From Dendrobium chrysotoxum (taxonomy: Eukaryota; Streptophyta; Magnoliopsida; Asparagales; Orchidaceae), in NCBI GenBank assembly GCA_019925795.1, contig CM034310.1, forward strand, positions 19,736,764 to 19,800,763: a stretch of 64,000 nt of DNA. Direction: 5' to 3'. The translations under genes were made by a program, and so were the position numbers. Shown here in pieces: positions 11,331-22,345 of this stretch; positions within the stretch are counted from its first letter, which is position 1; the number at the start of each line of letters is the position of its first letter. The notes under the pieces are model-generated. The model did not search any database, had not been told where the DNA came from, and saw only the letters and a list, made by a program, of their open reading frames with translations.

Positions 11331-13075
11331 ATGTGGTACCTAGACAGCGAATGTTCTAGACATATGACTGGAGATGCAAATCAGTTCATTTCACTGGAGG
11401 CCAGGGCTGGAGGCAAGGTTACACTTGGAGATATTCTTCGAGTCATCCTATGGAACTGATCTTAGGAGACCCTTCTGGAGGTGTTAGGACTAGGCATGGA
11501 CTTAGGAAGGAAGTAAACCATTCTGCTTTTATCTCAATGACTAAACCCACAAACATCAATCAAGCCCTTTCGGATGAATTTTGGATCTTAGCTATGCAGG
11601 AAGAATTGAATCAATTTATAAGGAATGATGTTTGGGGGTTAGTAAAAAGACCTAGAAATCAAGGTATTATGGGAACCAAGTGGGTCTTTAAGAATAAAAT
11701 GAATGATTCTGGTGTGGTGGTGAGAAATAAGGTAAGATTGGTGGCTAAGGGGTATAATAATGTAGAAGGGATTGATTTTGAGGAGACTTTTGCCCCTGTA
11801 GCTAGATTGGAAACCATTAGAGTGCTACTAGCCATTGCTTGTTATAAGGGATTTAAGTTGTTTCAAATAGATGTCAAGAGTACCTTTTTAAATGGGGTAA
11901 TAAAAGAGGATGTTTTTGTAGAACAACCCCCAGGTTTTGAGAGTTCCCAATATCCGAATCATGTTTACAAATTAAAAAAGGCCTTATATGGATTGAAACA
12001 GGCACCCAGAGCTTGGTATGAGAGGCTTAGCACATTCCTGTTAGAAAGAGAGTTTGTTAAGGGGAGCGTAGACACCACCCTTTTTATGGGGAGAATAGGG
12101 GATGACTTACTCATTGTCCAGATCTATGTTGATGATATAATTTTTGGATCTTCTGATAAATATTTATGTGATGAGTTTTCTAAAATAATGAGTAAGGAGT
12201 TTGAGATGAGTATTATGGGAGAATTGTCCTACTTCTTGGGGTTTAGCATAAGGCAAATGGATAATGGAACCTTTCTCAATCAATCTAAATACACTAAGGA
12301 CATTTTGAAGAAATATGAAATGGACAAAGCCAAGCTAATCAATACTCCCATGAGCTCCTCTGTTCAGTTAGATAAGGATTCAAGTAGAAAATCTGTTGAT
12401 CAGAAGAAGTATAGAGGAATAATAGGATCACTGCTTTACCTGACTGCTAGTCGACCTGATATCATGTTTAGTGTCCTTCTTTATGCTAGGTTTCAGGTTG
12501 ATCCTAAAGAGTCCCACCTGACTGCTATTAAGAGAATTCTTAGATATCTTTTAGGGACCCCAAACCTAGGAATCTGGTACCCTAGGCACAGCACTTCGTT
12601 TGAGATCATTGGATATTCTGATTCTGACTTTGCGGGGTGTACGGTGGATAGAAAGAGCACTTTTGGAACTTATCAATTCATAGGACAGTCGTTGGTCTCC
12701 TGGTCTAGTAGAAAATAGAACTCAGTTGCACTTTCCACTGCTGAAGCTGAGTATATTGCCTTAGAAAGTTGTGTGGCCCAAGTTCTTTGGTTAAAGCAAC
12801 AAGTTTTGGATTTAGGTTTACCTGTTGGCACAATTCCTGTTCTGTGTGATAATACTAGTGCCATCTGTATCTCTAAGAATCCAATCCAATATTCTAGGAC
12901 CAAACACATTGATATAAGGCATCACTTCATTAGGGACCATGTTATAAAAGAGGACATTGAGCTACATTATGTAGCAACTGAAAATCAACTGGCTGACATA
13001 TTCACTAAACCACTGGCCTTTGACTCATTCAGCATTTTGAGGACCAGATTAGGAGTGATTGATATAAATGCTTGA
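11331..13075 (+). pseudogene. pol: A1 pol remnant: protease start, reverse transcriptase, RNase H; integrase deleted
   Basis: A protease remnant begins at 11331 (MWYLDSECSRHMTGD). The catalytic D-S-G has become D-S-E, a GGA-to-GAA type change. After about 35 residues the sequence jumps to the RT region (HPMELILGDPSGGVRT, about 11438). The whole integrase and the protease C-terminus are gone. RT runs 11450-12715 with KWVFKNK, QIDVKSTFLNG, LYGLKQAPRAWY and the catalytic YVDD (about 12127-12138). A TAG at 12716-12718 stands where A2 has CAG. RNase H continues in the same frame to the stop at 13073-13075, ending GVIDINA. Gag, protease and RT lie in three different frames, so small indels are also present. 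Confidence 0.92.
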
Positions 13076-13744
13076 TTCTGATGACTGCTGATTTCTGATT
13101 ATTTCTGATTATTATTCTGTTTCTGTTAGTTAGCTTTTTGATTTGCTTATTTGCTTTCAGTTGTTTTTATTGTTTCTTCGTCTGCTGATTTCTGTGTTAG
13201 CCTTGCTATTAGTTTGATTTGAATATTTACTTTGATGTGATTTTCTACCTATTTTTTATTCACTGGTTCATCTCTTTTATTTACTATTTTATGCTTTTTA
13301 AAATCAGATCACTGCTCACTACTTTTGCTAAACTGAATTTCTAACTAAGAGTTTTACCTTATTTTTATTTGAAAGCTGGTAAGCAGTGATTGATTCCACT
13401 GAATCTGTTAAAGGGAAGAAACATTGATAATTATTTCTCTTCCTCTAACTCATTTACTGATGTATTATTTCTTTTGGATAAAAATCTTCTTCAAAATTAA
13501 AATATTAGTTTTTGAAATAGAGATTTGTTTTATCTTCCTACAGTAATCTACCTCATATAAATAGTGTTTTCAAAGTCTTGACTCATTGTTATGATTTTCT
13601 AAACCAAGTGATTGCACTTATCATACGACATATGGCTTTTGTTTTGTGAATTACTCTTCCTTATTGTGGAGAGCATCTCCTATATCTGGAAGATAATTTC
13701 ACAGCTGAGACTCTTTAATTATTATGAATAGAAGAAAGCTTACA

Positions 13745-13915
13745 AAAGATGCGCAGTGCACCAAATCAATTGAAAAAGAGGCATAAAATGAGCCCAAAGC
13801 TGAAAAGATGTGAAATGTCGCCAACTAAAAGATACACAAAGTGTTTCAAAAATGAAAAGATGCGCAAAGCGCCAAATAAATTGAAAAAGAGGCACAAAAT
13901 GAGCCCAACCAAGCT
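13745..13915 (+). repeat. Mini-hairpin tandem array (A1)
   Basis: Six units of about 28 bases, each GAAAAGATG or a variant followed by a small stem-loop and CCAAA. Stems include GCGC-AAA-GCGC (about 13862-13872), ACAC-AAA-GTGT (about 13834-13844) and GTGA-AATG-TCGC with one wobble pair. The same array is in A2, A3 and C. Confidence 0.75.
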
Positions 13916-14530
13916 TTCTTTCCTTTCAGATCGTTAAATGTCTTAGAAAAATTTGTGCGCCACTTAATATTTTCAAAAGCTTGTGTTTGAAAATCCTGAT
14001 TTCTGATTTATTACTTTGTAACACTTTTATATCAGATATTTTTTTGGAACGAAGCTTGAAAGGATCTCTTTTCAAATCTAATTTCTTTTCTTCTGAATTG
14101 GATTTTTATTTTAAAAGAGATTTGCATCGATAAGGTGCCCGAGGTGGGAGTTACGAAAGTCAATTTTTCCAGCTTTTTCTGGTTTTCAGCGTTGTCAATC
14201 TTCTCCTTATTGGTTTTTGAATCTAAAATCGATGAAAAATTCTCATTTACTGGAGCAACTTGATCAAAAAAAAAACCCGTTGCTTTTATGTGTTTTCACT
14301 TCGAATTTTATTCGTGTTTGTTTTTGTTTTTTAGTTTTCATGGTTGTGTCTTTGGGATCCTTATCTGTCATCTCCATCCTCCATCCCTTTCTGTTTTTTC
14401 TTCACCGCCACCTCCTCCTTCCGATCAGGATCCGCCTCCATTTTAGTGTTCTGTTTTGTAGTTGTTTTCTTTTCTATTTTGTACTGATGTTTCAGTGTTT
14501 TTGTTTACCCTCCTCCTTTTTGTGATGTCA

Positions 14531-14542
14531 AAAGGGGGAGTC
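14531..14542 (+). other. Upstream polypurine tract (A1)
   Basis: AAAAGGGGGAGT, matched by a similar tract in A2 (about 44208-44217) and A3 (about 58832-58843, minus). Extra purine tracts before the 3' LTR are a reported Sirevirus trait. Confidence 0.6.
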
Positions 14543-14677
14543 AGTTGTAGTCATTTTTGTTTTTGTTATGTGTTAAGTTTCCTGTATTAGTTTGGTTGTT
14601 AAATGAAAATTTAAAAAAATATTGTCTTTCGATCTTCTAGTTATTTTTCAAACTACTGTAAAAATATTTGCCATCAT

Positions 14678-14692
14678 CAAAAAGGAGGAGAT
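14678..14692 (+). other. Polypurine tract next to the 3' LTR (A1)
   Basis: AAAAAGGAGGAGAT lies directly before the LTR start TATTGCAAATC. It would prime plus-strand DNA synthesis. Other copies read AAAAAGGGGGAGAT. Confidence 0.8.
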
Positions 14693-16344
14693 TATTGCAA
14701 ATCTATTTTGATGATGACAAACATGTCTCTATTATGTTTTAATTGTCTAACCTGTTTCAGGCACAAAAGATCACGAGCAACTCAAGCCAACTCAAGATCG
14801 GGTCCAAGTGTGTCTAAGTGTACTATTTTTCTTTTTCTTGAGTCAATTGTAATGTAACTGATCCCCTAGCTAAGTAACCTTATACACACACACTCAGGGG
14901 GAGAGCTTGAGTGAATTAGAGTTTCTGTTCAAATTTTTGTTCAGATCATCCTGGACGATTGTCACATCATCCTGGATGATCAAGTAAAAATAGAAACCCT
15001 AATTAGGGCGACCAAGTTAGGAGGGTCTGATTAAGCAGATCATCCTGGATGATCTTTGGATCGTACGGGATGATATGCTCAAATAAAAAATTCTCAGCCG
15101 CTAGATCAAGTTAGGCAAGTTTTTATTTTAAGATATTTGGTATGATCGTCCCGGACAATATGTGTATCATCCTGGATGATTCAGTACAATCATGCCTAAA
15201 TTAATCTGGTAATTAAGGAAAGCAATTTATATTTGACTGATACGATCATATCGTCCTGGATGATCGCAGGATTGTCTCGGACGATCATGATCGTCTAGTG
15301 CATTTCAGTTGTACGACCTGAACTGTGTACAGGATGATTTGGGCACTTTTTGAACTAATCATACAGGATGATACCCGTATCATCTTGGACGATCAAGTCA
15401 TTTTTTGGTCATCCAGCACAGTTTGCTCTGGACGACCCGAACTATCTTCTGGATGATATTCCTCAATTTTTGCTAATCGTCCCGGACGATCGCAGGATCG
15501 TACGGGACGATATGAACAATTTTTTCTACTGATCGTCCAGGCTGATGCAGCTGATTTTGAACTGATCGTACAAGACGATCAATAGATTGTCCTGGACGAT
15601 CTTGGCCGACCAGTTGAGATTTAGGGCAAATTTTAAGCCCTCCTATAAAAGAATTTTTTCTTGGAACAAGAAAAATCTTTTGCCACTTTCCTTTCCAGAG
15701 AAACCCTAGAGAGAGAGAGAGAGAGAGAGTTTGGGAGAGAGAGAGAGGATCTTATGAGGGGGAGTTCGTGAGGGGTTCACGAAGGTTGCTCCAAGAAAGG
15801 ATCAGAGTCTTCTTCTCCGCTCGTCGTCTTTCGTCGTGTCGGTGTTCTTTGGGAGAGGATCGTCGGCAAGAAGATCCGAGGTTCTCTGCCTGCTTCAGGA
15901 GGAAGCAAAAGGATGTTGGGTTCTCTGCCCGCTTCATGTGGAAGCAAAAGGAGGTTAGGTTCTCTGGCTCACCGGGTGGTGGAAAGGACATTTTTTGTAC
16001 AGGCTTCTCCGCCTTGCTGTGGGAGCAAAAAGAGAGTCACTTTTTGTTTAGTGCAATACCCGGAGGGGAGGCTCCGGGGAGTGGACGTAGGTCAAGTTGA
16101 CCGAACCACTATAAAATCTGGTTTGCTTTTCTGATTCTATTCTGCACTTTACTTTTCTGATATTAACTGCTTGGCTGAATATCTGTGATTGATCTTTTCG
16201 TTCTTATTTACTTGTTTCTGCTGTAAAGTATCGTAGAAAAGATTTTCACTGTCGCTATCAAATTTTTAAATAACCAATTCACCCTCCCTCTTGGTTAGCC
16301 TCAGGACTAGTTCACTAGGGCTTAACATCCCTATCGAACTTTCA
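14693..16344 (+). repeat. A1 3' LTR
   Basis: Full-length LTR of 1652 bp, from TATTGCAAATC (expected TG now TA) to ACTTTCA. It contains the palindrome array (about 14943-15605), TATAAAA at 15644-15650, the leader hairpins (about 15870-16090) and a clean terminal hairpin CCGGAG-GGGAGG-CTCCGG (16060-16077). It differs from the 5' LTR at many CpG positions, so the insertion is not young. Confidence 0.93.
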
Positions 16345-18589
16345 GCTTCATGGCCTAAGCTCATAATTGTAAATAAAAGATACACCTGTCATTCCAATCA
16401 TCCCAAGGATTGTAACAATTATTTTAGGAATAAGTGTGTCATATAGTTCTCTTGGACAGTCCGATGTGCATCCAATTATCATGGTAAGTTCAAGACTGTG
16501 GCCCTGGATTTTGAAGCATAGGGCATCAGTGAGAATGCTATCATTCAAACCTAAAATGATTGACTCTTTGTTTAAGCTAACAGCAGAAAATGGTAATGAT
16601 GGTATAATCAAAAAGTTACTTATTGATTCTTGTACAAGTTCTAGGAAGAGAAAGCATGATCAAATCGTCATTTTCAGGGAAAGAATGATGGTCGTACATC
16701 CAACATGCCATCGACAAGTGAATATTGAATGACTACGACAAACACAAGCTTCTATGGGCTGTTATAGAAGACTCATTATGTATTTGTCACGTCACTTATG
16801 AACACACACAGAAGTGCTACAATAGACACGAACTTTTATGAGTTACCGTGGAACACACACATCATCATAGGGGATTCATCAGTGCACGACAGCTCAGTCC
16901 ATGATTTCTCTACAGAAATTAACTCTCTAAATATCCTGTGAAGATGATCAAACATTGAAATAGCATTACTTGTGTCACGTGGTTACACCTTTTTTCTAGG
17001 TTCCTGATTTCTCTATAGAAATTAATATTAGATAGATAGGGAATCTGCTAGAAGAGAACCATAGAAAAGAAGCACTTCAGAAAGGTTTAGCATAGGCAGA
17101 TGGACACTTGGATCTAAGGCTCTTGATGAGAAGCGCTACGCTGCACTTGCACCAATTCTTGACTTCATGATCATGATTATGGGATAAGATCCTTTTATGC
17201 ATTATGTATATATCAATGCTTATTTTGTTAAGACTATATTTTCTTGTAAGTTGAATGAAGACTAAGGATTTATTTGGAATGATTATAATGTTTCATAAAG
17301 TTTATTTTGAAGCTACTTCAGAGAAAGCTACTTCAGCTTCGTTTAGGACAACTTTTGTATTGTTTTATAAAGTAATTTTTTAGTACAAAAAATTTTAAGA
17401 AAGAAAACTTTGTATGTGAAAGCTATTTTAGAAAGTAGTAAGAAAATTGTCTTAAATGAAGCCTTCATTTTTATTGTTGTAGAAAGTAGTTTTACATTAT
17501 AGATATTTCTGAAAAGTAATGAAAAGCAGCAAGAAAATAGTACTCAAATGAAATTATGGTTGTTTGAAAAGCAAAGCAGTTAAAAAACTATCCCAAATAG
17601 ACCTTAAGCCTTTTACATTACATTTTCTCTAGGGTTTTATTTCATAACATTAATCTTTATTGTTGTAAATATATTTTTAGTTATTGCCAAATATATTTTT
17701 AGTTATTTCCATCAACTAGATAGAGTTTGAAATGTATAGAGTTAAAATTAATCTAATCAATCAATCAATAAGAAAATATATGATCATTTTTCTTGTATTT
17801 GCTAACATTTGACATGGATAAAAAATTATGGTGATATTTTACAAATTTTGATTTTGATGAGCTTTAATTTCAAAATATTCCAATTAAAATTTTATTCTTT
17901 TAAATTAAACTTATTTGCAAGTTGCCAAAGCTCATCAATTTAGGATAATTAATATTCATCTTGAAGATCTACTGCTAGGCTAAGAATAAATAATTCTACA
18001 AAATACTTTAAATCTATGTTTATTCTTTCTATTGTTTAGGTATAATGGCTATAAAAATATTAACTCTTCTATGATGAAAATATTCTAATATACCTACTTA
18101 ATTTCATCTCTTTAACAGTTTTAACTTCAGCAATTGTAATAATTCATTTAATTTTAGTTGCTTGAGAATTTTTTAATTTGTCTTTTGTCTTACAAAAAGA
18201 ATTTACCAAATAGCTTACAAGAGTTAAATAGGTGAAGAATTGGCAAACTAGAATAAAATCTTTTGATGATTCTAATATCAATTGAAGTCTAAGTGCCAAA
18301 TAATAAAGAAACATAATATACAAAATAACAATCATTGGTAAATAAAGCTTATAATCAATTATACTTACTTCGCATATTTTACATAGCTCTTCGTGGTTTG
18401 TTGGTTGGAAACAGTAAAAAGGGAATGTGAAAAGCCAAAATCATTATTTTAGCCAAGAGGGTTTAATGAGATGGGAATTTTGGAAGTTTAAAATTTTTGG
18501 TAAAAATTATAAGTTATAAGCACTAAGTTATAAATTATATTTGTATAAATTTTAATGATTTATGGAAGCTATATATTATTGAGAGGTTT
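16345..18589. other. AT-rich DNA with a MITE, no supported gene
   Basis: Frames of up to about 100 codons occur (for example 16436-16732), but I recognise no domain in them. A MITE-like element (17266-17603) is listed separately. The remainder is AT-rich and featureless to my eye. Confidence 0.45.
17266..17603. mobile_element. Tourist-like MITE
   Basis: Its ends are inverted: GGATTTATTTGGAATG at the left and the complement of GGTCTATTTGGGATAG at the right, next to TAA or TTA. An inner inverted pair (CTTCGTTTAGGACAA near 17338 and its complement near 17450) suggests one copy inside another or a folded palindrome. Similar sequences recur at 28044, 30235, 31160 and 33091. GGNCTGTTTGG-like ends with a 3-bp T-A target are typical of Tourist/PIF-Harbinger MITEs. 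Confidence 0.65.
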
Positions 18590-19556
18590 GATGGAGAAGT
18601 ATAGAGAGATAAGGATGATCTACATGTGATATTTATTGATTCAAAGAAAGCATATGATAAAATTTCAAGAGAAGTGGTCTAGAAAGTTGTAGAAAAGAAA
18701 TTAGTTAATAATGCTTATATTCAAGTCAATAAGGATATGTATGCAAGAGCTATTACTAGTGTTCGAACAAAGGTGGTTTGACTAAGTATTGTCCTATTTC
18801 AATTGGATTACATCAAGGATGAGCTTTAAGCCCATATCTTTTTGCTTTAGTCATGGATGTTATTACTTGACCCTTTTCGTTTGAGTAGATCTAAAACCAA
18901 ATATATGGACTATAATTTTAGGAACTAGTGAGAAAATTATGACTTTGGGTGATCAAGTCATTAAAAAGAAAACATGTTTTAAATATTTCAGGTCCATAGT
19001 TCAAAGTGATGGTGAAATAGATGGATATATTATTAATAAAATTCAAGTTGGATATTTGAAGTGGAGGAATGCATCAGGTCTATTGTGTAATAGATAAATA
19101 CCCCTCAAAGTTAAAGGAAAATTCTATTGGATGATGGCGAGACTTGCAATGCTTTAGGGTGCAGAATGTTGGTTAATAAAAGAGAAGCATAAAATTAAGT
19201 TAAGTGTTATAAAGATGAGGATGCTCAAGTAGATGAGTGACTTTACTCTTTAGAGACAAAATGTGAAACGAGTACATATGTGAAAAGAATGGAATAGCTC
19301 CAACGGTAGATAAGATCAGGGAGAGCCATCATAGATGGTTTTGTCACATAAAATGTTGGCCTTCTGATGATCCAGTTATGAGAGTAGATGTATTAGATTT
19401 GGCCAATATTAAAAAAAGGTAGAGGTAGATCTAAAAAGACTTTGTTAGAAACTATTAGAAATGATTTTTTTTATTAGATTTAAATGAGAATTTGACTCTT
19501 AATAGAACACATTAGAGAAAAAGGATTCATGTAGCCAACCCTGAGTAATGATATTA
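18590..19556 (+). pseudogene. Degenerate LINE reverse transcriptase
   Basis: Several frames together match a plant non-LTR retrotransposon RT. FIDSKKAYDKISREV corresponds to RT motif A (F-x-D-x-x-K-A-Y-D) at about 18628-18675. Then come a VRT segment, an LHQG-like piece, a WRNASGLLCNR-like segment (about 19060-19095) and a tail reading HRWFGHIK, RGRSKKT and RKRIHVANP (to about 19556). Stops and frameshifts are many. I infer an RTE-type or related LINE 3' part. The 5' half and ORF1 are absent. It ends close to the left end of element G. Confidence 0.75.
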
Positions 19557-19599
19557 AGGCTTGATGTTATTGCTTAAATTTTAATGATTTCCTACTATT

Positions 19600-21118
19600 A
19601 TCGAATGGAATATTTACGTCAGTAGAGAAATATAAAGTTTAATGCCCTAGCTTTGTATGAAAATCCATCACACAATTAGATAAAATAGTGGGGTGTATTA
19701 TTCATAAGAGACACCTGAGTTTTTATGTTGAAACCTCTAAAAATGGAAAAAGCCACGAGACTTTTTCCAGTTTAAATAAATCCACTAGTATTTGTAGATG
19801 ATTACAAATGTGGCCCTTCCTTGGGGAGAAATCCTTGGCTTGATGTAGAAAATATAAATCATATAGAGTGCATTACTTGGTGGGAGTTAAAAGAATCATT
19901 ATTTACATCTTTGTTTGGTCAACAGGACTATAGTCAAGCGACAGTGGTCTGAAGGACTGTAGTCGGGCGATGGAGGTCTAAAGGATCGTAGTCGAGCAAT
20001 AGAGGTCTGAATAATGGTAGTCATGCAATGGTGGTCAGAATAACCATAGTAGGTGGGCAACAGAAGCTGTAAAGACCATAATCAAGTGACGGTGGTCAGA
20101 AGAACCGTAGTCAGATGATGGTGGTTAGAATGACCATAGTCAGTAGGCAATAGAGGTTAGAAAGAATGTAGTCAGGTGACGGTGGTCAGAAGGGCCATAG
20201 TCAAGGCGATAGAGATTGGAAAGATCGTAACCGAGTTAAGGTGGTTGGAAGGACTATCGTTGGCATGCAACGGAGGTCAAAAAGACTATATTCAAGTGAC
20301 GGTGGTGGTCGAGAAGAATTTTGGTGATAGTAGGTGGCCAAGCATAAATTTGGCATTAGTTGGTGGAAGTCCGGCGATAGCCGGTGGTCAGGTGGAAGTC
20401 CTGTGACAGATGGTGGACAGGCATAAATTTGGCATCAATTGGTGGCCGGGCGAAATTCTAGTAATAGCTGGTGGTCAGGTGGAAGTCCAAAGATAGCTGA
20501 TGGCCAAGCAAAAATATGGCAAAAATTTGACGACAGTCGGTGGTCGGGCGGTGGTCGAGGAGAAGTTTGGTGGCAAGGGAACTTTAATTTCTCTTCATTT
20601 TTTTCTTCCTTCTCTTCCTTGCATCATCCTCCATCAATAAAGAATGAGAGGTCTATTTATATCTTTTTGGGAGTGGCATGACCAGTAAATATGAAGAAGA
20701 TCAAGAGCATGTTAGGACTGTTTTGAATGAATGGCCGATATCTGCTTCTTTGATCGTGGACCATTTATCAAGTATTTAGGTGCCTTAATGATGTCAAATT
20801 TCATCAATCTTAGGCTCATTGGATTCATCTCATCGAGCCCCTTAATTTTACTATAAGCATGCCACTTTTGAATATCAATTGATTACTTAATTTAGGGTTT
20901 AAACCTTGTAAATGTGCTTCAGGTCCTTGATTTGAACCTATTTGGCTTCGAATTGGGTCAACTTGGGTGTTGTTAGGTGTATTTTTTTAGAGGTTCAGTT
21001 TGACCATAAGTTTTCCAAAATCAAGTTCAGATGGCCCTGAATTTAAATTTGAAAGTTTTCATTGCAAATTTGCTTCGAGATTTATGCTCATTTAAGATAC
21101 GTTTTTGATGATTTATCA
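19600..21118 (-). repeat. Element G 3' LTR
   Basis: It aligns with 26270-27771 from the TAGAGAAAT region to TGATTTATCA. It includes the minisatellite (19930-20560) and a TATAAATAG box on the minus strand (about 20653-20661). Its outermost bases at the left are too diverged to place exactly. Confidence 0.75.
19930..20560 (-). repeat. Leader minisatellite in element G 3' LTR
   Basis: Diverged units of about 30 bases around GTAGTCGGGCGACGGTGGTC, then units around GTGGTCGGGCGAAGTCC. They lie downstream of the minus-strand TATA box and so would be transcribed. Confidence 0.75.
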
Positions 21119-21135
21119 CTTGCCCCACTATTTTT
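21119..21135 (-). other. Polypurine tract of element G
   Basis: On the minus strand AAAAATAGTGGGGCAAG directly precedes the LTR start TGATAAATC. The place and composition fit a plus-strand primer. Confidence 0.6.
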
Positions 21136-21782
21136 GGACTTTGAAGCCTGGAGAGTATGAAAAAATCTCTTCAAATCATTCTAATGTAAAATTAGAATTT
21201 TTGAGTAATTACGAGGCGTGGCCACTCCTTGGACATCAATATGGACCTCCCCATGGGGGCTGTGAACTAAGTAAAATACTCTTAATTATAAATTGAGCAT
21301 GTCGTGAAGTTGAGGCGTCGATTGGAGCAAAAAATATTAAGAAATTATATTCAAAACATTAAAATTTGCTCAAAATAAATTGTAGAGGCTCCATTGAGCT
21401 TCGAAAGTACTCAAATTGAGTCCGGAATATTAAAAAATAATTCTGGGGACCCCAAAAATGTCTAAATCGGAACATCTGTGCCAAAAATTGGGCCTGGATC
21501 AAATGCTACAATAACCATTTGTTATAGTAATTATTGACTATAGTAACCGAGTGCTACAATACCGTTACTACAGTGTTATTGTTATAGTAATCACATATTT
21601 TTTTAAATATTCTTAGGAATATTCTTATTCCTTAAGATTATTCTTTGAATATTTTTAGAATATTTGTATTCTTGCAGAATATCTAAGAATATTCCTCCTT
21701 TTTCACCTATAAAAAGCCCCCTTGGGGTAGGGGAGAAATTATACCATTTCTTCTTCTACTTTCTTCTTCCAACCTTCTAACA

Positions 21783-22345
21783 ATAGAGGCTTTCTATTAT
21801 CTTGAATAGGTGGCATCCCTTATCAAGTTCTAGTGCCCCTCTTTGTGTAGAAGCAAAATTTCCTTGCTTTCATGTTCTTATCTTCTGAATTTCTTCTTAT
21901 ATTAGAGGCATTCCTTTATTTTTTAATAGGTGGCATCCTCTATCAAATTTTAGTGCCCCTCATTGTGTAAAAGTAAAATTTTCTTGCTTTACTTCTTGTT
22001 GTCTTTTGAATTTTTTTAATATTAGAGGCATTTCACTATTTTTGATAAGTGACATCCTTTATCAAATTTCAGTGCCCCTCTTTCTATAGAAGAAAATTTT
22101 CCTTGGCTTTTTATCTTCTTCTCTTCTCAATTTATTCTTATATTAGAGGCATTTCCACTATTTTTGATAGGTGGCATCCCCTATAAAATTTCACTGCCCC
22201 TGTTTGTGTAGAAGGAGTAACTCTTACATGTTTTCTCCTTCTCTTCTACACTTCTTCTTACATTAGAGGTATTCCATTATTTTTGATAGGCGGCATCCCC
22301 TATCAAGTTTTAGTACCCCTCTTTGTGTAAAAGGAGTCCTGATGA
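21783..22345. repeat. Tandem repeat, five units of about 120 bp
   Basis: Units start near 21783, 21901, 22021, 22140 and 22262. Each holds ATTAGAGGC, then ATAGGTGGCATCCC(C)TATCAA, AGTGCCCCT and TTGTGTAGAAG. Divergence is moderate. Confidence 0.85.

Larger units (their letters stand above)
13076..14692 (+). other. A1 post-pol region, third ORF deleted
   Basis: This 1.6-kb noncoding stretch aligns with 41115-44416 of A2. It contains the mini-hairpin array (13745-13915). Near 14404 the text passes directly from TTTTTTCTTCA to CCGCCACCTCC. In A2 the matching bases are about 1.7 kb apart, with the palindrome array and ORF3 between them. A1 has therefore lost exactly that segment. Confidence 0.8.
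7866..16344 (+). mobile_element. Copia (Sirevirus-like) retrotransposon A1, internally deleted
   Basis: The order is 5' LTR (7866-9423), primer site, gag, remnant protease, reverse transcriptase and RNase H, a long post-pol region, two purine tracts and the 3' LTR (14693-16344). Protease-RT-RNase H order without integrase after RNase H is Copia. A gag with an extra coiled-coil part, a long post-pol segment and multiple purine tracts point to the Sirevirus lineage. The integrase is missing: protease sequence jumps to the RT region near 11435. The third ORF found in A2 and A3 is also deleted, with a junction near 14404. The 5' LTR lacks about its first 100 bases, so no target duplication can be shown. 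Confidence 0.93.

Noticed and set aside
16436..16732. ORF of 98 codons after A1
   Set aside because: I recognise nothing in it and nearby sequence is noncoding. It could be a relic of an older element, but I cannot support that.
20176..20681. Gly/Val-rich ORFs over the element G minisatellite
   Set aside because: They are translations of GC-rich tandem units.
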